Shown piece by piece: positions 50,646 through 58,932 of a stretch of DNA of 64,000 bases (within the stretch, counting starts at the first letter, position 1; the number at the start of each line of letters is the position of its first letter). The stretch spans positions 62,001 to 126,000 of the forward strand of contig JACRMM010000058.1 of assembly GCA_016214985.1 (NCBI GenBank). Reading direction: 5' to 3'. The notes below the pieces were generated by a model. That model had not been told where the DNA came from, did no database searches, and worked only from the letters and a program-made list of their open reading frames with translations. This stretch comes from Deltaproteobacteria bacterium. Lineage in GTDB: Bacteria; Desulfobacterota; Deferrisomatia; Deferrisomatales; JACRMM01. Both the position numbers and the translations under genes were made by a program.

Positions 50646-51416
50646 ATGACGGAGCCATCCTACTCGACGACCGAGCTCATGGCACTGGCCGCTGCGCGCG
50701 AGATCCGCGACGGCGAGATCGTGTTTGCTGGCACGGGGCTTCCCATGTTGGGAGGCATGCTCGCCAAGCGCCGCCACGCGCCCGACAGCACGATCGTGTT
50801 CGAGGCGGGCGGCGTCGACCCGGAGATGCTGCACCTGCCCATGAGCGTGGGCGATTCGCGCACGCTCGTGGGCGCGGCCCAGGCCTCGGGACTCTTCGAC
50901 GTGTTCACGTACCTCCTGCAAGGGGGTCGGATCGACGTGGGGTTCCTCGGGGGAGGGCAGATCGACCGGTACGGAAACCTGAACTCCACCGCCATCGGCG
51001 AGTACCGGCGCCCCGCGGTACGCTTCCCGGGCAGCGGAGGCTCGGCCGATGTGGCTGCGCTCTCGGGCCGCACGGTCATCATCGCCCGCCACGAGAAGCG
51101 CCGCTTCCCGGAGCGGGTGGACTACGTGACGGCCCCCGGCTGGCTCGAGGGCGGCGACTCTCGGGAGAGAGCCGGCCTTCGGGCCAACGGCCCCTCGGCC
51201 CTCGTCACCACCCTGGGCGTCATCCGCTATCGCCCCGACTCCCGCGAGCCGTACCTCGCGAGCTACCATCCCGGCCACACGGCCGAGGACGTACAGGCGG
51301 AGACGGGCTTCCTCCTCGACCTCTCCGAGGCCGTGGAGACCGAGCCCCCGACCGCCGAAGATCTCGACATCCTGCGGCGCGTGGTCGACCCGGAGGGGAT
51401 CTTCCTGAAGAAGTGA
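50646..51416 (+). CDS. CoA-transferase subunit B (glutaconate CoA-transferase-like)
   Basis: A 256-residue subunit. EIRDGEIVFAGTGLPMLGG is the start; VFEAGGVDPEMLHLPMSVGD marks the region of the catalytic glutamate in the family, and GRIDVGFLGGGQIDRYGNLN is the GGGQxDxxGN motif. ATG 50646 is five bases after GGGGTTCTT. It is the last gene of the amino-acid cassette before the repeat island. Confidence 0.88.
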   Translation: MTEPSYSTTELMALAAAREIRDGEIVFAGTGLPMLGGMLAKRRHAPDSTIVFEAGGVDPEMLHLPMSVGDSRTLVGAAQASGLFDVFTYLLQGGRIDVGFLGGGQIDRYGNLNSTAIGEYRRPAVRFPGSGGSADVAALSGRTVIIARHEKRRFPERVDYVTAPGWLEGGDSRERAGLRANGPSALVTTLGVIRYRPDSREPYLASYHPGHTAEDVQAETGFLLDLSEAVETEPPTAEDLDILRRVVDPEGIFLKK

Positions 51417-51440
51417 GCCGAAGACCGAGGGATCCGGACG

Positions 51441-51554
51441 AATCCGCAGATTACGCAGATTGCGCAGATGAGAACTAACAGAGCCGAAGGCAGACGTTCT
51501 GCCTTCCGCTCTGTTTCTTCCACGAAATCTGTGTAATCTGCGTCATCTGTGGAG
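51441..51554 (+). repeat. CAGATTACGCAGATT-type repeat, element 2, with unique inner stem
   Basis: Outer arms are CCGCAGATTACGCAGATTGC and the inverse ATCTGTGTAATCTGCGTCAT. Between them AACAGAGCCGAAGGCAG pairs with CTGCCTTCCGCTCTGTT (16 of 17) around loop ACGTT. The whole could fold into one long hairpin. It separates the CoA-transferase gene from the GxxExxY gene. Confidence 0.8.
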
Positions 51555-51639
51555 GGATCTTCTCTGACGACGCCCCTTCCCATTCTCTGAAACCCTCGTA
51601 CCCAGCGAATCTTCGAGATGAGGACCAGGGAGGCGAGCC

Positions 51640-52053
51640 ATGAAACCGCGGATCGCGTCGACCGGGCAGAGGGGGGACCCGCGGACCTACGCGATCATCG
51701 GCGCGGCGATCGAGGTGCATCGCGAGCTGGGTTGCGGCTTCCTGGAGGCGGTGTATCAGGAAGCGCTCGCACTGGAGCTGGCTCGGAGGGCGATCGCCTT
51801 TCGCCGTGAGGTCGAGTTGCCCGTGTACTTCAAGGGCCAACGCCTGAACACCTGCTATCGGGCCGACTTCCTCTGCAACGAGTCCGTCATCGTTGAGCTC
51901 AAGGCGCTGGCTCGGCTGTCGGGACTGGAAGAGGCGCAGATCGTCAACTATCTGAAGGCCTCGGGACACGCGGTCGGCCTCCTCCTCAACTTCGGCACCC
52001 CCTCCCTCGAACATCGCCGCTTTGTGTTCACCGAACCGGCGCAATCCGCGTAA
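51640..52053 (+). CDS. GxxExxY family protein
   Basis: A 137-residue protein with the name-giving motif [17 protein letters not shown] (G-x-x-E-x-x-Y). AIEVHRELG precedes it, and [18 protein letters not shown] contains a D-x10-ELK arrangement typical of PD-(D/E)XK nucleases; [17 protein letters not shown] is the conserved end. The fold suggests a nuclease or an inactive relative. The stop TAA lies inside a repeat of the CAGATTACGCAGATT type, and repeat elements flank both sides. I recall that such genes often sit among these repeats, so they may be linked. Confidence 0.88.
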   Translation: MKPRIASTGQRGDPRTYAIIGAAIEVHRELGCGFLEAVYQEALALELARRAIAFRREVELPVYFKGQRLNTCYRADFLCNESVIVELKALARLSGLEEAQIVNYLKASGHAVGLLLNFGTPSLEHRRFVFTEPAQSA

Positions 52054-52131
52054 TCTGAGGACCGTCCGGTGACTCAGTCGCTCCTTCGCCTCTACCCAAT
52101 CTGCGCAATCTGCGTAATCCGTGGATTCGTG
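52039..52131 (+). repeat. CAGATTACGCAGATT-type repeat, element 3
   Basis: GCGCAATCCGCGTAATCTGA at 52039 overlaps the end of the GxxExxY gene, and CAATCTGCGCAATCTGCGTA begins near 52097, in the same orientation, ending just before the radC GTG. The unit is that of elements 1 and 2. Confidence 0.75.
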
Positions 52132-52133
52132 CC

Positions 52134-52820
52134 GTGACTCAAGCTGCCAACGATCACCGCCACGGCCACCGAGACCGCCTTCGAGCCCGCCTCCTCAAGG
52201 CCGGCCGCGAGGCCTTCGAAGACTACGAGCTCCTGGAGCTCCTCCTCTCCTACGCCATCCCCCGCATCGACGTAAAGCCCCTGGCCAAGCGCCTGATCGA
52301 GCGCTTCGGCTCCTTCGCCGCGGTCTTCGACCAGCCCCGTGAGCGGCTCCTCGAGGTCGACGGGGTCGGGGCCCAGGCGGCGACGCTCGTCGTCGCCCTG
52401 CGGGCGGCCATGACCCGCTACCTGGAGCAGGGGGTCGAGCGCGCCGTCACGATCCGCTCGCCGGAGGACGTCGCGGAGTTCGTCCGGACCGAGCTCGGCG
52501 CGAACCCGCGCGAGTGCCTGCTGCTCCTGTGCCTGAACGACCGAAACCGCCTCGTCCGCCACGCCACGGTGATCGAAGGAACGGTCGACCGGGCGCCCTT
52601 CTACCCCCGTGAGCTCTTGAAGCTCGCCTTCGCCAGCAACGCCACCGCGCTGCTCCTCGTCCACAACCACCCGAGCGGCGACCCCACGCCCTCTGAGAAC
52701 GACCACGCCATCACTCGCCGCCTCGAAGCGCTGGCCGCCGAGCTTGGCCTCACCCTCCACGACCACCTCATCGTGACACCCCGCAGCGCCTTCAGCCTGA
52801 AGACCGGGAAGCTCTTGTGA
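52134..52820 (+). CDS. radC: RadC-like JAB/MPN-domain protein
   Basis: A 228-residue protein. An N-terminal helix-hairpin-helix region ([18 protein letters not shown]) precedes a JAB domain with the metal motif [20 protein letters not shown]. The family is linked with mobile elements and repair, and its enzymatic activity is not settled. GTG 52134 is used, since the frame has no earlier start outside the repeat. It lies at the edge of the restriction-modification locus. Confidence 0.9.
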   Translation: MTQAANDHRHGHRDRLRARLLKAGREAFEDYELLELLLSYAIPRIDVKPLAKRLIERFGSFAAVFDQPRERLLEVDGVGAQAATLVVALRAAMTRYLEQGVERAVTIRSPEDVAEFVRTELGANPRECLLLLCLNDRNRLVRHATVIEGTVDRAPFYPRELLKLAFASNATALLLVHNHPSGDPTPSENDHAITRRLEALAAELGLTLHDHLIVTPRSAFSLKTGKLL

Positions 52821-52923
52821 GGCGGAGAGCCTAGGGTTTACAGTGCCGCGGCGGCGGCGTGCCTGTTCGTCGGTCGCCTCTGGATTTCGACGGTTGCGAC
52901 CCGAGGGGAGGGAGTTTCGTCGG

Positions 52924-54669
52924 ATGGTTCTGAGCGCATGGATTCGGGAGCAGCGCGGCGCGCTGGGTTGGTCGCAGGGGCGGCTGGCGGACGCCGTGGG
53001 GGCGAGCCAGCCGCTGGTCTCCCTGTGGGAACGCGGGAAGGCCGAACCGGCCCCAGAGGTGCTGGCCCGCTTGAAGAAAGTGCTGGGCGGCGCGCCCGTG
53101 GCTCCGAAGAAAGTCTCTGAGCCGAAGACAGTAGCTGGGGCCGGCAAGGGGCGCCGAGCGAAGGCGCCGCCAACGCCAAGCCCGGCTGCCCTGAAGGCTG
53201 TGCAGGCCGAGGAGAACCGGGCCCTCGAAAAGCGCCTTTGGTCCGCTGCCGACGAGCTTCGGGCCAACTCGAACCTCAACGCGCCCCAGTACTCCGCCCC
53301 TGTCCTGGGGCTCATCTTCCTCAAGCACGCGGACCACCGGTTCACGCTCGCGCAGGTGGAGCTGGCCGCGAAGGGAACGGGGCGGCGCGCCCCGGGAAAG
53401 CTCGACTACCAGGCCCAGGGCGTGCTCTACCTCCCGGAAGAGGCGCGGTTCTCGCAGCTCCTCAAGCTCGCCGAGGGCAAGGACCTCGGCGGCGCCATCA
53501 ACGAGGCCATGAAGGCCATCGAGCGGGAGAACGAAGACCTGCGGGGCGTGCTGCCCCAGAAATACAACCGCCTCGAAAACGCGACGCTCTTCGCGCTCCT
53601 GAAGAACTTCAACTCGATCCCGGTCAACGTCGAGGGTGACGCCTTCGGGAAGATCTACGAGTATTTCCTCGGCAAGTTCGCCATGAGCGAGGGCCGAAAA
53701 GGGGGCGAGTTCTTCACCCCCACGGCACTCGTGAAGCTCATCGTCGAGGTGATCGAGCCCTACCACGGCCGCATCTTCGATCCTGCCTGCGGCTCAGGCG
53801 GCATGTTCGTCCAGAGCGCCCGGTTCGTCGAGAACCACCGCGCCAACCCCAGCGCCGAGATCATGGTGTACGGCGAGGAGCGGGTGGTCGAGACGATCCG
53901 TCTGTGCACCATGAACCTGGCCGTCCACGGCCTCTCGGGGGAGATTCTCCAAGGCAACACGTACTACGAGGACCGCCACGAGGCCGTGGGCAAGTTCGAC
54001 TTCGTGATGGCGAACCAGCCCTTTAACGTCGACAAGGTGGACAAGGACCGGATCAAGAGCAACACGGCCCGCTTCCCGTTCGGCATGCCGGCCGCCGACA
54101 ACGCCAATTACCTCTGGATCCAGCTCTTCTATAGCTCCCTGGCCGAGAAGGGCCGCGCCGGCTTCGTCATGGCCAACTCGGCCTCCGACGCCAGGGGCTC
54201 GGAGCTCGAGATCCGAAAGAAGCTCCTTCAGGCCGGCGCTGTCGACGTGATGATCGCCGTGGGCCCGAACTTCTTCTACACCGTGACTCTGCCCTGCACC
54301 CTCTGGTTCCTGGACCGGGGTAAGGCGGCCACGCCGCGGCAAGGCCAGGTGCTCTTCGTCGACGCCCGTCACCTCTTTCGCCAGCTCGACCGCGCCCACC
54401 GTGACTTTGCACCTGAGCAGATCGAGCACATCGCCGGCATCGTCCGAGCGTACCGGGGCGCGTCCGTCATGCCGCCGACCGAGATGGTAGAGACGCCCCG
54501 CCGGGGCGTCTCTACGGACGGTCAATACCTCGACGTCCCCGGCCTCTGCAAGGTGGCCACTCTGGCCGAGATCGAAGCCCAGGGCTGGAGCCTGAACCCA
54601 GGCCGCTACGTCGGTGTGGCCGAGCAGAGGCCGACGAGTTCGACTTCTTCGAGCGCTTGGAGGAGCTGA
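52924..54669 (+). CDS. hsdM: Type I restriction-modification methyltransferase HsdM with N-terminal XRE domain, C-terminal frameshift
   Basis: An N-terminal helix-turn-helix ([20 protein letters not shown]) and a proline/lysine linker precede the N6-adenine methyltransferase. [20 protein letters not shown] binds [15 protein letters not shown] is the catalytic NPPF-type motif, here NQPF. A palindromic repeat at 54487-54515 is read in frame as [11 protein letters not shown] at about residue 521. Near base 54627 one base is missing: the expected coiled coil [18 protein letters not shown] continues in another frame to a stop at 54761, whereas the frame as read ends in [10 protein letters not shown] at 54669. 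ATG 52924 is preferred. Confidence 0.85.
   Translation: MVLSAWIREQRGALGWSQGRLADAVGASQPLVSLWERGKAEPAPEVLARLKKVLGGAPVAPKKVSEPKTVAGAGKGRRAKAPPTPSPAALKAVQAEENRALEKRLWSAADELRANSNLNAPQYSAPVLGLIFLKHADHRFTLAQVELAAKGTGRRAPGKLDYQAQGVLYLPEEARFSQLLKLAEGKDLGGAINEAMKAIERENEDLRGVLPQKYNRLENATLFALLKNFNSIPVNVEGDAFGKIYEYFLGKFAMSEGRKGGEFFTPTALVKLIVEVIEPYHGRIFDPACGSGGMFVQSARFVENHRANPSAEIMVYGEERVVETIRLCTMNLAVHGLSGEILQGNTYYEDRHEAVGKFDFVMANQPFNVDKVDKDRIKSNTARFPFGMPAADNANYLWIQLFYSSLAEKGRAGFVMANSASDARGSELEIRKKLLQAGAVDVMIAVGPNFFYTVTLPCTLWFLDRGKAATPRQGQVLFVDARHLFRQLDRAHRDFAPEQIEHIAGIVRAYRGASVMPPTEMVETPRRGVSTDGQYLDVPGLCKVATLAEIEAQGWSLNPGRYVGVAEQRPTSSTSSSAWRS
54487..54515. repeat. RAYT-associated palindrome, copy 1 (in hsdM)
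   Basis: A perfect palindrome of 13-base arms, GTAGAGACGCCCC and GGGGCGTCTCTAC, around GCC. It is inside hsdM and read without a frame break. Confidence 0.9.
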
Positions 54670-54788
54670 ACGAGGAGCTGGAAGTGCTCAATGCGGAGGG
54701 ACGGGAGTTGGAGGAGAGGATCGCCGAGAACGCGGCGCAGTTGCTGGGGGAGGAGCCGTGAGGAAGATCCCGTGACGAGGAGATCGCC

Positions 54789-54980
54789 ATGAGTAAGCAG
54801 CTCACGATGGTCTACTGGAAGAGCGAGACGTTCTGGCTGGGCAAGCTCATCGAGTACCCGGAGATCATGACCCAGGGAGAGACGCTCGAAGAGCTCGAGG
54901 AGAACCTCAAGGACGCCTACACCCTGATGGTCATGGAAGACGTTCCCGAAGGATACGGGATCAAGGAAATCGCCCTGTGA
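54789..54980 (+). CDS. hicB: HicB-family antitoxin
   Basis: A 63-residue protein of the short HicB type. WLGKLIEYPEIMTQGETLEE and LEENLKDAYTLMVMEDVP are the family's core strands and helix. No DNA-binding domain is attached. It precedes hicA with an ATGA overlap, the reverse of the commoner hicA-hicB order. It should neutralise the HicA RNase. Confidence 0.85.
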   Translation: MSKQLTMVYWKSETFWLGKLIEYPEIMTQGETLEELEENLKDAYTLMVMEDVPEGYGIKEIAL

Positions 54981-55159
54981 AACGGGGCGAGTTGATCCGT
55001 CAACTCACGGAGGCCGGCTGCGTCTTGCACCGCCACGGCGGGCGGCACGACGTCTACCTCAACCCTGCCACTGGCCAGAAGCAACCCGTGCCTCGGCACA
55101 CCGAGATCGACGACACCCTGGCAAGGCACATCAAGAAGCACCTCGGGGTGAAGGGGTAG
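54977..55159 (+). CDS. hicA: HicA-family mRNA interferase toxin
   Basis: A 60-residue dsRBD-like toxin. KRGELIRQLTEAGCVLHRHG, GGRHDVYLNPATG (with the catalytic histidine region) and VPRHTEIDDTLARHIKKHLG cover the whole family. HicA cleaves mRNA when HicB is lost. Placement between hsdM and hsdS suggests a role in guarding the restriction locus. Confidence 0.87.
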   Translation: MKRGELIRQLTEAGCVLHRHGGRHDVYLNPATGQKQPVPRHTEIDDTLARHIKKHLGVKG

Positions 55160-55211
55160 AGTGAGTGTCCGCAACGGGAGAAGGGCAGGATCGCGGCGGG
55201 AAGCACTCTGG

Positions 55212-55265
55212 TAGGGTGGGGCTTGCCCCACCATCGGCCAGGGCCGGCGGGGCAAGCCCCGCCCA
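55212..55265 (+). repeat. GGGGCTTGCCCC-type inverted-repeat pair, copy 3, at the start of hsdS
   Basis: GGTGGGGCTTGCCCCACC and GGCGGGGCAAGCCCCGCC in inverted orientation. Its leading TAG closes any frame entering from upstream, while the hsdS frame continues straight out of the element without a start codon. The insertion appears to have cut off the beginning of hsdS. Confidence 0.85.
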
Positions 55266-56519
55266 AAGGCCTGCACGCTCGGCGACCTGCTGGACATCAA
55301 ACACGGCTTTGCCTTCCAAGGTGAGCACTTCTCTGATGCAGGCACTCACATCGTCCTGACGCCTGGAAACTTCTTCGAGGAGGGCGGGTTCAAGAGCAAG
55401 GTCGATAAAGAGAAATGGTACACGGGCCCTATTCCGCCAGACTATGTTCTGAGCCAAGGCGATCTAATTGTTGCGATGACAGAACAGGGCGAGGGACTGT
55501 TGGGGAGTGCCGCAATCATTCCGCGCAGTGGGCTCTATCTTCACAATCAGCGGCTCGGTCTGGTGCAGATTCGCGACGCGCAAAGAACTGATCGGCGGTT
55601 TGTCTACTACCTGTTCAACTCGAAGGTCGTGCGCCAACAGATTCGCGCGTCGGCCAGCGGATCCAAGATCCGCCACACCGCGCCGTCGAGGATTGGGGAG
55701 GTGACGGTCCGCGTCCCCCCGCTCCCGGTCCAACAGCGAATCTCTGCCATCCTCTCCGCCTACGACGACCTGATTGAAAACAACACCCGGCGCATCCGAA
55801 TCCTGGAAGAGATCGCCCAGGCGCTCCACCGCGAGTGGTTCGTCCACTTCCGCTTTCCCGGGCACGAGAAGGTGAGGAAGGTCGAGTCGGCCCTGGGCCA
55901 GATTCCTGAGGGGTGGGGGGTGGTGAAACTCGCGGACCTGGCTGAGGTCAACGCGAGCAGTGTCCGGCGAGGGAACGAGCCCGACCGTATCTCCTACATC
56001 GACATCGCTTCTTTATCGACCGGTTCAGTCAACGAGGCGCAAAGGTACAAGTTCGCGGAGGCGCCGGGCAGGGCACGCCGAATCGTCCGTCACGGGGATA
56101 TCCTCTGGTCCATGGTTCGGCCCAACCGGAAGTCCTATGCTCTCCTTCTGAATCCGGACCCGGACGTCATCGTGTCGACGGGCTTCGCAGTCTTATCTCC
56201 AACTCATGCTCCTTTCGCCTACCTGTACCATGCCGTGACCACAGACGATTTCGCAACGTACCTGACCAACCACGCCACCGGGGCGGCGTACCCGGCGGTG
56301 AACGCGCAAGACTTCGAGCAAGCCCAGGTGCTCAGGCCGTCCCGAATCTTGCTCGACCGCTATCAGGAGATTGCCGAGCCGTGGCTGGAGTTCGGGGATC
56401 ACCTGCGCCGGAAGAACGCCAACCTTCGCACCACCCGCGACCTCCTCCTGCCCAAGCTGATCTCGGGCGAGCTCGACGTCTCCCGTCTCGACGTCTCCGT
56501 GGCCGGAGGGCGAGAATGA
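55215..56519 (+). pseudogene. hsdS: Type I specificity subunit HsdS, start lost at a repeat
   Basis: The frame opens in the repeat and shows the first target-recognition half (TLGDLLDIKHGFAFQGEHF, DLIVAMTEQGEG, PSRIGEVTVRVPPLPVQQ). The central helix ISAILSAYDDLIENNTRRIR and a second half (GQIPEGWGVVKLADLAEVNA, DILWSMVRPNRKSYALL) follow, ending in LRTTRDLLLPKLISGELDVS. HsdS selects the DNA sequence cut and methylated. No ATG, GTG or TTG exists in frame between the stop at 55212 and residue TLGDL; the first ATG is at 55476, inside the first domain. It may be inactive or use a rare start. Confidence 0.75.
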
Positions 56520-56558
56520 TCGTCGTGACGATTGTGTCCCCGAACGAGGTATTGTCCG

Positions 56559-56768
56559 ATGTCGGCGACGAAGACTGGCAAACCCTTCGACTGCGTGGAG
56601 TTCAAACGCGAAGCACAGGCGGAGATCTACAAAGAAATCAAGGAGCTGACGCCCGAAGAGCAGTTGGAGTACTTCCGAAAGAGTGCTCGGTCGGGGCACT
56701 TGTCGGAGTGGTGGCGTGCCATCAAGACGACTCCCGCAAGAGACCCCAAAGAGAGAGTGGTTGGTTGA
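56559..56768 (+). CDS. Hypothetical 69-residue protein
   Basis: ATG 56559 opens a frame beginning MSATKTGKPFDCVEFKREA and followed by helical EIYKEIKELTPEEQLEYFRK. It is charged and probably all-helical. It lies 39 bases after hsdS on the same strand and just before a palindrome. Small helical proteins of this kind are common among defence genes. I do not recognise a family. Confidence 0.55.
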   Translation: MSATKTGKPFDCVEFKREAQAEIYKEIKELTPEEQLEYFRKSARSGHLSEWWRAIKTTPARDPKERVVG

Positions 56769-56770
56769 GC

Positions 56771-56798
56771 GTAGAGACGACCCAGGGGCCGTCTCTAC
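56771..56798. repeat. RAYT-associated palindrome, copy 2
   Basis: GTAGAGACGACCC-AGG-GGCCGTCTCTAC, slightly imperfect, in the gap between the 69-residue protein and the AAA ATPase. Confidence 0.8.
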
Positions 56799-56836
56799 GG
56801 TAGCCAGATCAACCTCCCCGCAACCGGAGAGCCTCA

Positions 56837-58105
56837 ATGATCCGCAGAATCGAAGCCCTCGGCTATCGCTCCCTACGCTATGTGGACCAGGAGCTTGCGC
56901 CCTTTCAGATTCTGGTCGGGCCGAACGCCAGCGGGAAGAGCACGTTTCTCGACGTGGTGGACATCCTGTCCGACGCCATGCGGCTCGGCGTGGACGAGGC
57001 GGTCCACAACCGCTCTTCCGACGTCACGTCGCTCTTCTGGATGCGGCAGGGCGACCGGTTCGAGCTGGCGCTGGAGTTCGAGATCCCCGAGGGGCGCCGC
57101 GAGCGGCTGAAGGGGGCGCGGTACGAGCGCGCCCGGTACGAGGTAGCGCTTGGACTCGACGGAAGAGCTGAACTCGCCATCCTGGGGGAGAACCTTTGGC
57201 TTGTCGGGGAAAACGGCACCGCACAGCCAAAATGTGCCCAGCAGGAGCTCTTCCCGTCACCGCCAACTCCTCCCGAGCACGTGGTCTGGTCGGAAGGTGC
57301 TAAGAGGGGCTGGCGGCAGGTTGTCACCAAGACGACATCCGGAAACGACTACTTCAGGGCCGAGACCTCGGGTTGGAGAAATCCGTTTCGCCTCGGGCCC
57401 AAACGCCTTGCCTTGGTGAACCTCCCTGAAGACGAGGAACGCTTCCCCGTGGCCACCTGGGTGAAGAAGACCCTGCTCGAAGGCGTGCAGCGCGTGTTCC
57501 TGAATTCCGAGGCCATGCGCCGGCCGGCCAAGCCCGGAAGCCCGCGGAACTTCCTCCCCGACGGCTCCAACCTGCCCTGGGTGATCGAGACGCTTCGGCA
57601 GGCCCCCGAGCGCTACGAGCGGTGGCTCGCCCACGTGCGGACCGCCTTGCCCGACGTGGACACGATCGACACGGTGGAGCGGCCCGAGGACCGACACCGC
57701 TACCTTCGCATCCGCTACCGGACCGGGCTCGATGCGCCCTCCTGGGTCGTGTCGGACGGCACCCTTCGCCTGCTCGCGCTGACGCTCATCGCCTACATCG
57801 ACGAGCCGGGCCGGATCTACCTGATCGAGGAGCCGGAGAACGGTATCCACCCCCAGGCCGTGGAGACGGTCTTCCAGTCGCTTTCCAGCACCTACGACAG
57901 CCAGGTGCTGTGCGCGAGCCACTCGCCCGTCTTCCTCACGCTGGCTGACCCCGCGCAGATCCTCTGCCTCGCGCGGGACAAGGAGGGGGCCACCGACGTC
58001 GTGCGAGGAGACCGCCACCCGGCCAGAGACGCCCCGTCGGGGCGTCTCTACGAAGGAGGGGGCATGGACTTCGGAGCCTTGTTTGCCGCGGGGGCGTTGG
58101 GATAG
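56837..58105 (+). CDS. AAA-family ATPase (OLD/RecF-like), with repeat-derived C-terminal segment
   Basis: A 422-residue ATPase. Walker A is VGPNASGKSTFLDVVD (residues 28-36 at its core); the signature VSDGTLRLLALTLIAYID and Walker B RIYLIEEPENGIHPQAV lie in the last third, followed by CASHSPVFLTLADP. This is the SMC/OLD-like ATPase fold found in defence islands, often with a small nuclease or DUF4276 partner; none is adjacent. Residues from about 396 (RDAPSGRLYEGG) are encoded by a palindromic repeat read in frame before the conserved-looking end LGALFAAG-type GMDFGALFAAGALG. Confidence 0.8.
   Translation: MIRRIEALGYRSLRYVDQELAPFQILVGPNASGKSTFLDVVDILSDAMRLGVDEAVHNRSSDVTSLFWMRQGDRFELALEFEIPEGRRERLKGARYERARYEVALGLDGRAELAILGENLWLVGENGTAQPKCAQQELFPSPPTPPEHVVWSEGAKRGWRQVVTKTTSGNDYFRAETSGWRNPFRLGPKRLALVNLPEDEERFPVATWVKKTLLEGVQRVFLNSEAMRRPAKPGSPRNFLPDGSNLPWVIETLRQAPERYERWLAHVRTALPDVDTIDTVERPEDRHRYLRIRYRTGLDAPSWVVSDGTLRLLALTLIAYIDEPGRIYLIEEPENGIHPQAVETVFQSLSSTYDSQVLCASHSPVFLTLADPAQILCLARDKEGATDVVRGDRHPARDAPSGRLYEGGGMDFGALFAAGALG
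58025..58049. repeat. RAYT-associated palindrome, copy 3 (in the ATPase gene)
   Basis: AGAGACGCCCC-GTC-GGGGCGTCTCT inside the 3' end of the AAA ATPase gene, in frame. Confidence 0.88.
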
Positions 58106-58133
58106 ACGAGTCGGGCCTGCCGTGGGTTCTTCT

Positions 58134-58160
58134 GTAAAGACGCCCCGCCGGGGCGTCTCA
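58134..58160. repeat. RAYT-associated palindrome, copy 4
   Basis: GTAAAGACGCCCC-GCC-GGGGCGTCTCAG, between the ATPase and transposase genes. Confidence 0.82.
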
Positions 58161-58199
58161 GGCGGGGGGCGTCTCCGTGACGCCGCGGCCGACGAAGGC

Positions 58200-58226
58200 G
58201 GAGACGGCCCGGCGGACCATCTCTAC
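58200..58226. repeat. RAYT-associated palindrome, copy 5 (imperfect)
   Basis: GGAGACGGCCC-GGC-GGACCATCTCTAC, 14 bases before the transposase start codon. Copies 4 and 5 form a pair in the upstream flank. Confidence 0.75.
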
Positions 58227-58239
58227 GGGGAGGTGCCCA

Positions 58240-58809
58240 ATGGTGCAGTTCCAGCAGAAGTACCGCGTGGAATCGGCGCGGCTCCCTCATTGGGATTACG
58301 CGGGCCCTGGGTGGTACTACGTCACCATCTGCACGCGCGATAGGCTCTGTCACTTTGGCAATGTCATGGATGACAGGGTGGACCTCTCCCCCATTGGGCG
58401 GATCGTAGCCGACGAGTGGCGGAAGACGGCGGAGATACGCGCGGCGGTGGCATTGGACGAATGGGTACTGATGCCGAACCATCTTCACGGCATCCTCGTA
58501 ATCCATGCAGCACCCACCGTGGAGACGCCCCGGCGGGGTGTCTCCACGGTGCCACCATCGACGAAGGGCGAGACGGCCCAGCGGGCCGTCTCTACGGCCA
58601 ATTCGCTCGGGTCCATCGTTGGCCAATTCAAGGGCGCCTGCACGAAACGAGTCTTCGCCGCAGGACTTGGGGACTTCGCTTGGCAACCTCGTTACTACGA
58701 CCACGTCATTCGAAATTACAACGACCTGACACGAATCCGGGAGTACATTGTCGCGAACCCGCTTCGGTGGGAGCTCGACCGCGACAGGCCTGCCAATTTG
58801 GACATGTGA
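58240..58809 (+). CDS. REP-associated tyrosine transposase (RAYT)
   Basis: A 189-residue Y1/HUH-type transposase. YYVTICTRDRLCHFG opens the fold, WVLMPNHLHGILVI supplies the HxH metal motif (H81, H83) and RYYDHVIRNYNDL the catalytic tyrosine, with REYIVANPLRWELD at the end. RAYTs act on REP palindromes. Residues 92-121 (with ETPRRGVST and ETAQRAVST) are encoded by two palindromes that interrupt the region between the two catalytic motifs. ATG 58240 follows GGGGAGG. Four more palindromes flank it. Confidence 0.9.
   Translation: MVQFQQKYRVESARLPHWDYAGPGWYYVTICTRDRLCHFGNVMDDRVDLSPIGRIVADEWRKTAEIRAAVALDEWVLMPNHLHGILVIHAAPTVETPRRGVSTVPPSTKGETAQRAVSTANSLGSIVGQFKGACTKRVFAAGLGDFAWQPRYYDHVIRNYNDLTRIREYIVANPLRWELDRDRPANLDM
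58519..58547. repeat. RAYT-associated palindrome, copy 6 (in the transposase gene)
   Basis: GTGGAGACGCCCC-GGC-GGGGTGTCTCCAC, with compensating changes that keep the arms paired. It is in frame. Confidence 0.9.
58570..58592. repeat. RAYT-associated palindrome, copy 7 (in the transposase gene)
   Basis: GAGACGGCCC-AGC-GGGCCGTCTC, the GGCC subtype, 22 bases after copy 6 and also in frame. Confidence 0.88.
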
Positions 58810-58815
58810 CCGGTG

Positions 58816-58842
58816 GTGGAGACGCCCCTGTGGGGCGTATCC
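58816..58842. repeat. RAYT-associated palindrome, copy 8
   Basis: GTGGAGACGCCCC-TGT-GGGGCGTATCC, just after the transposase stop; the right arm has diverged. Confidence 0.8.
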
Positions 58843-58865
58843 GTGGGTTCGGCGCGAGGCCGCAG

Positions 58866-58894
58866 GTAGAGACGGCCCGGCGGGCCGTCTCTAC
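58866..58894. repeat. RAYT-associated palindrome, copy 9
   Basis: GTAGAGACGGCCC-GGC-GGGCCGTCTCTAC, perfect arms, 38 bases before the hsdR start. Copies 8 and 9 form the downstream pair, one of each subtype. Confidence 0.9.
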
Positions 58895-58932
58895 AACACC
58901 GCCAATGTCCGAGACGAACGGGGGAGGATGAT

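Noticed and set aside
55476-56519. hsdS starting at ATG 55476 as a complete gene
   Set aside because: This would omit about 70 residues of the first recognition domain, which are clearly encoded in the same frame upstream.
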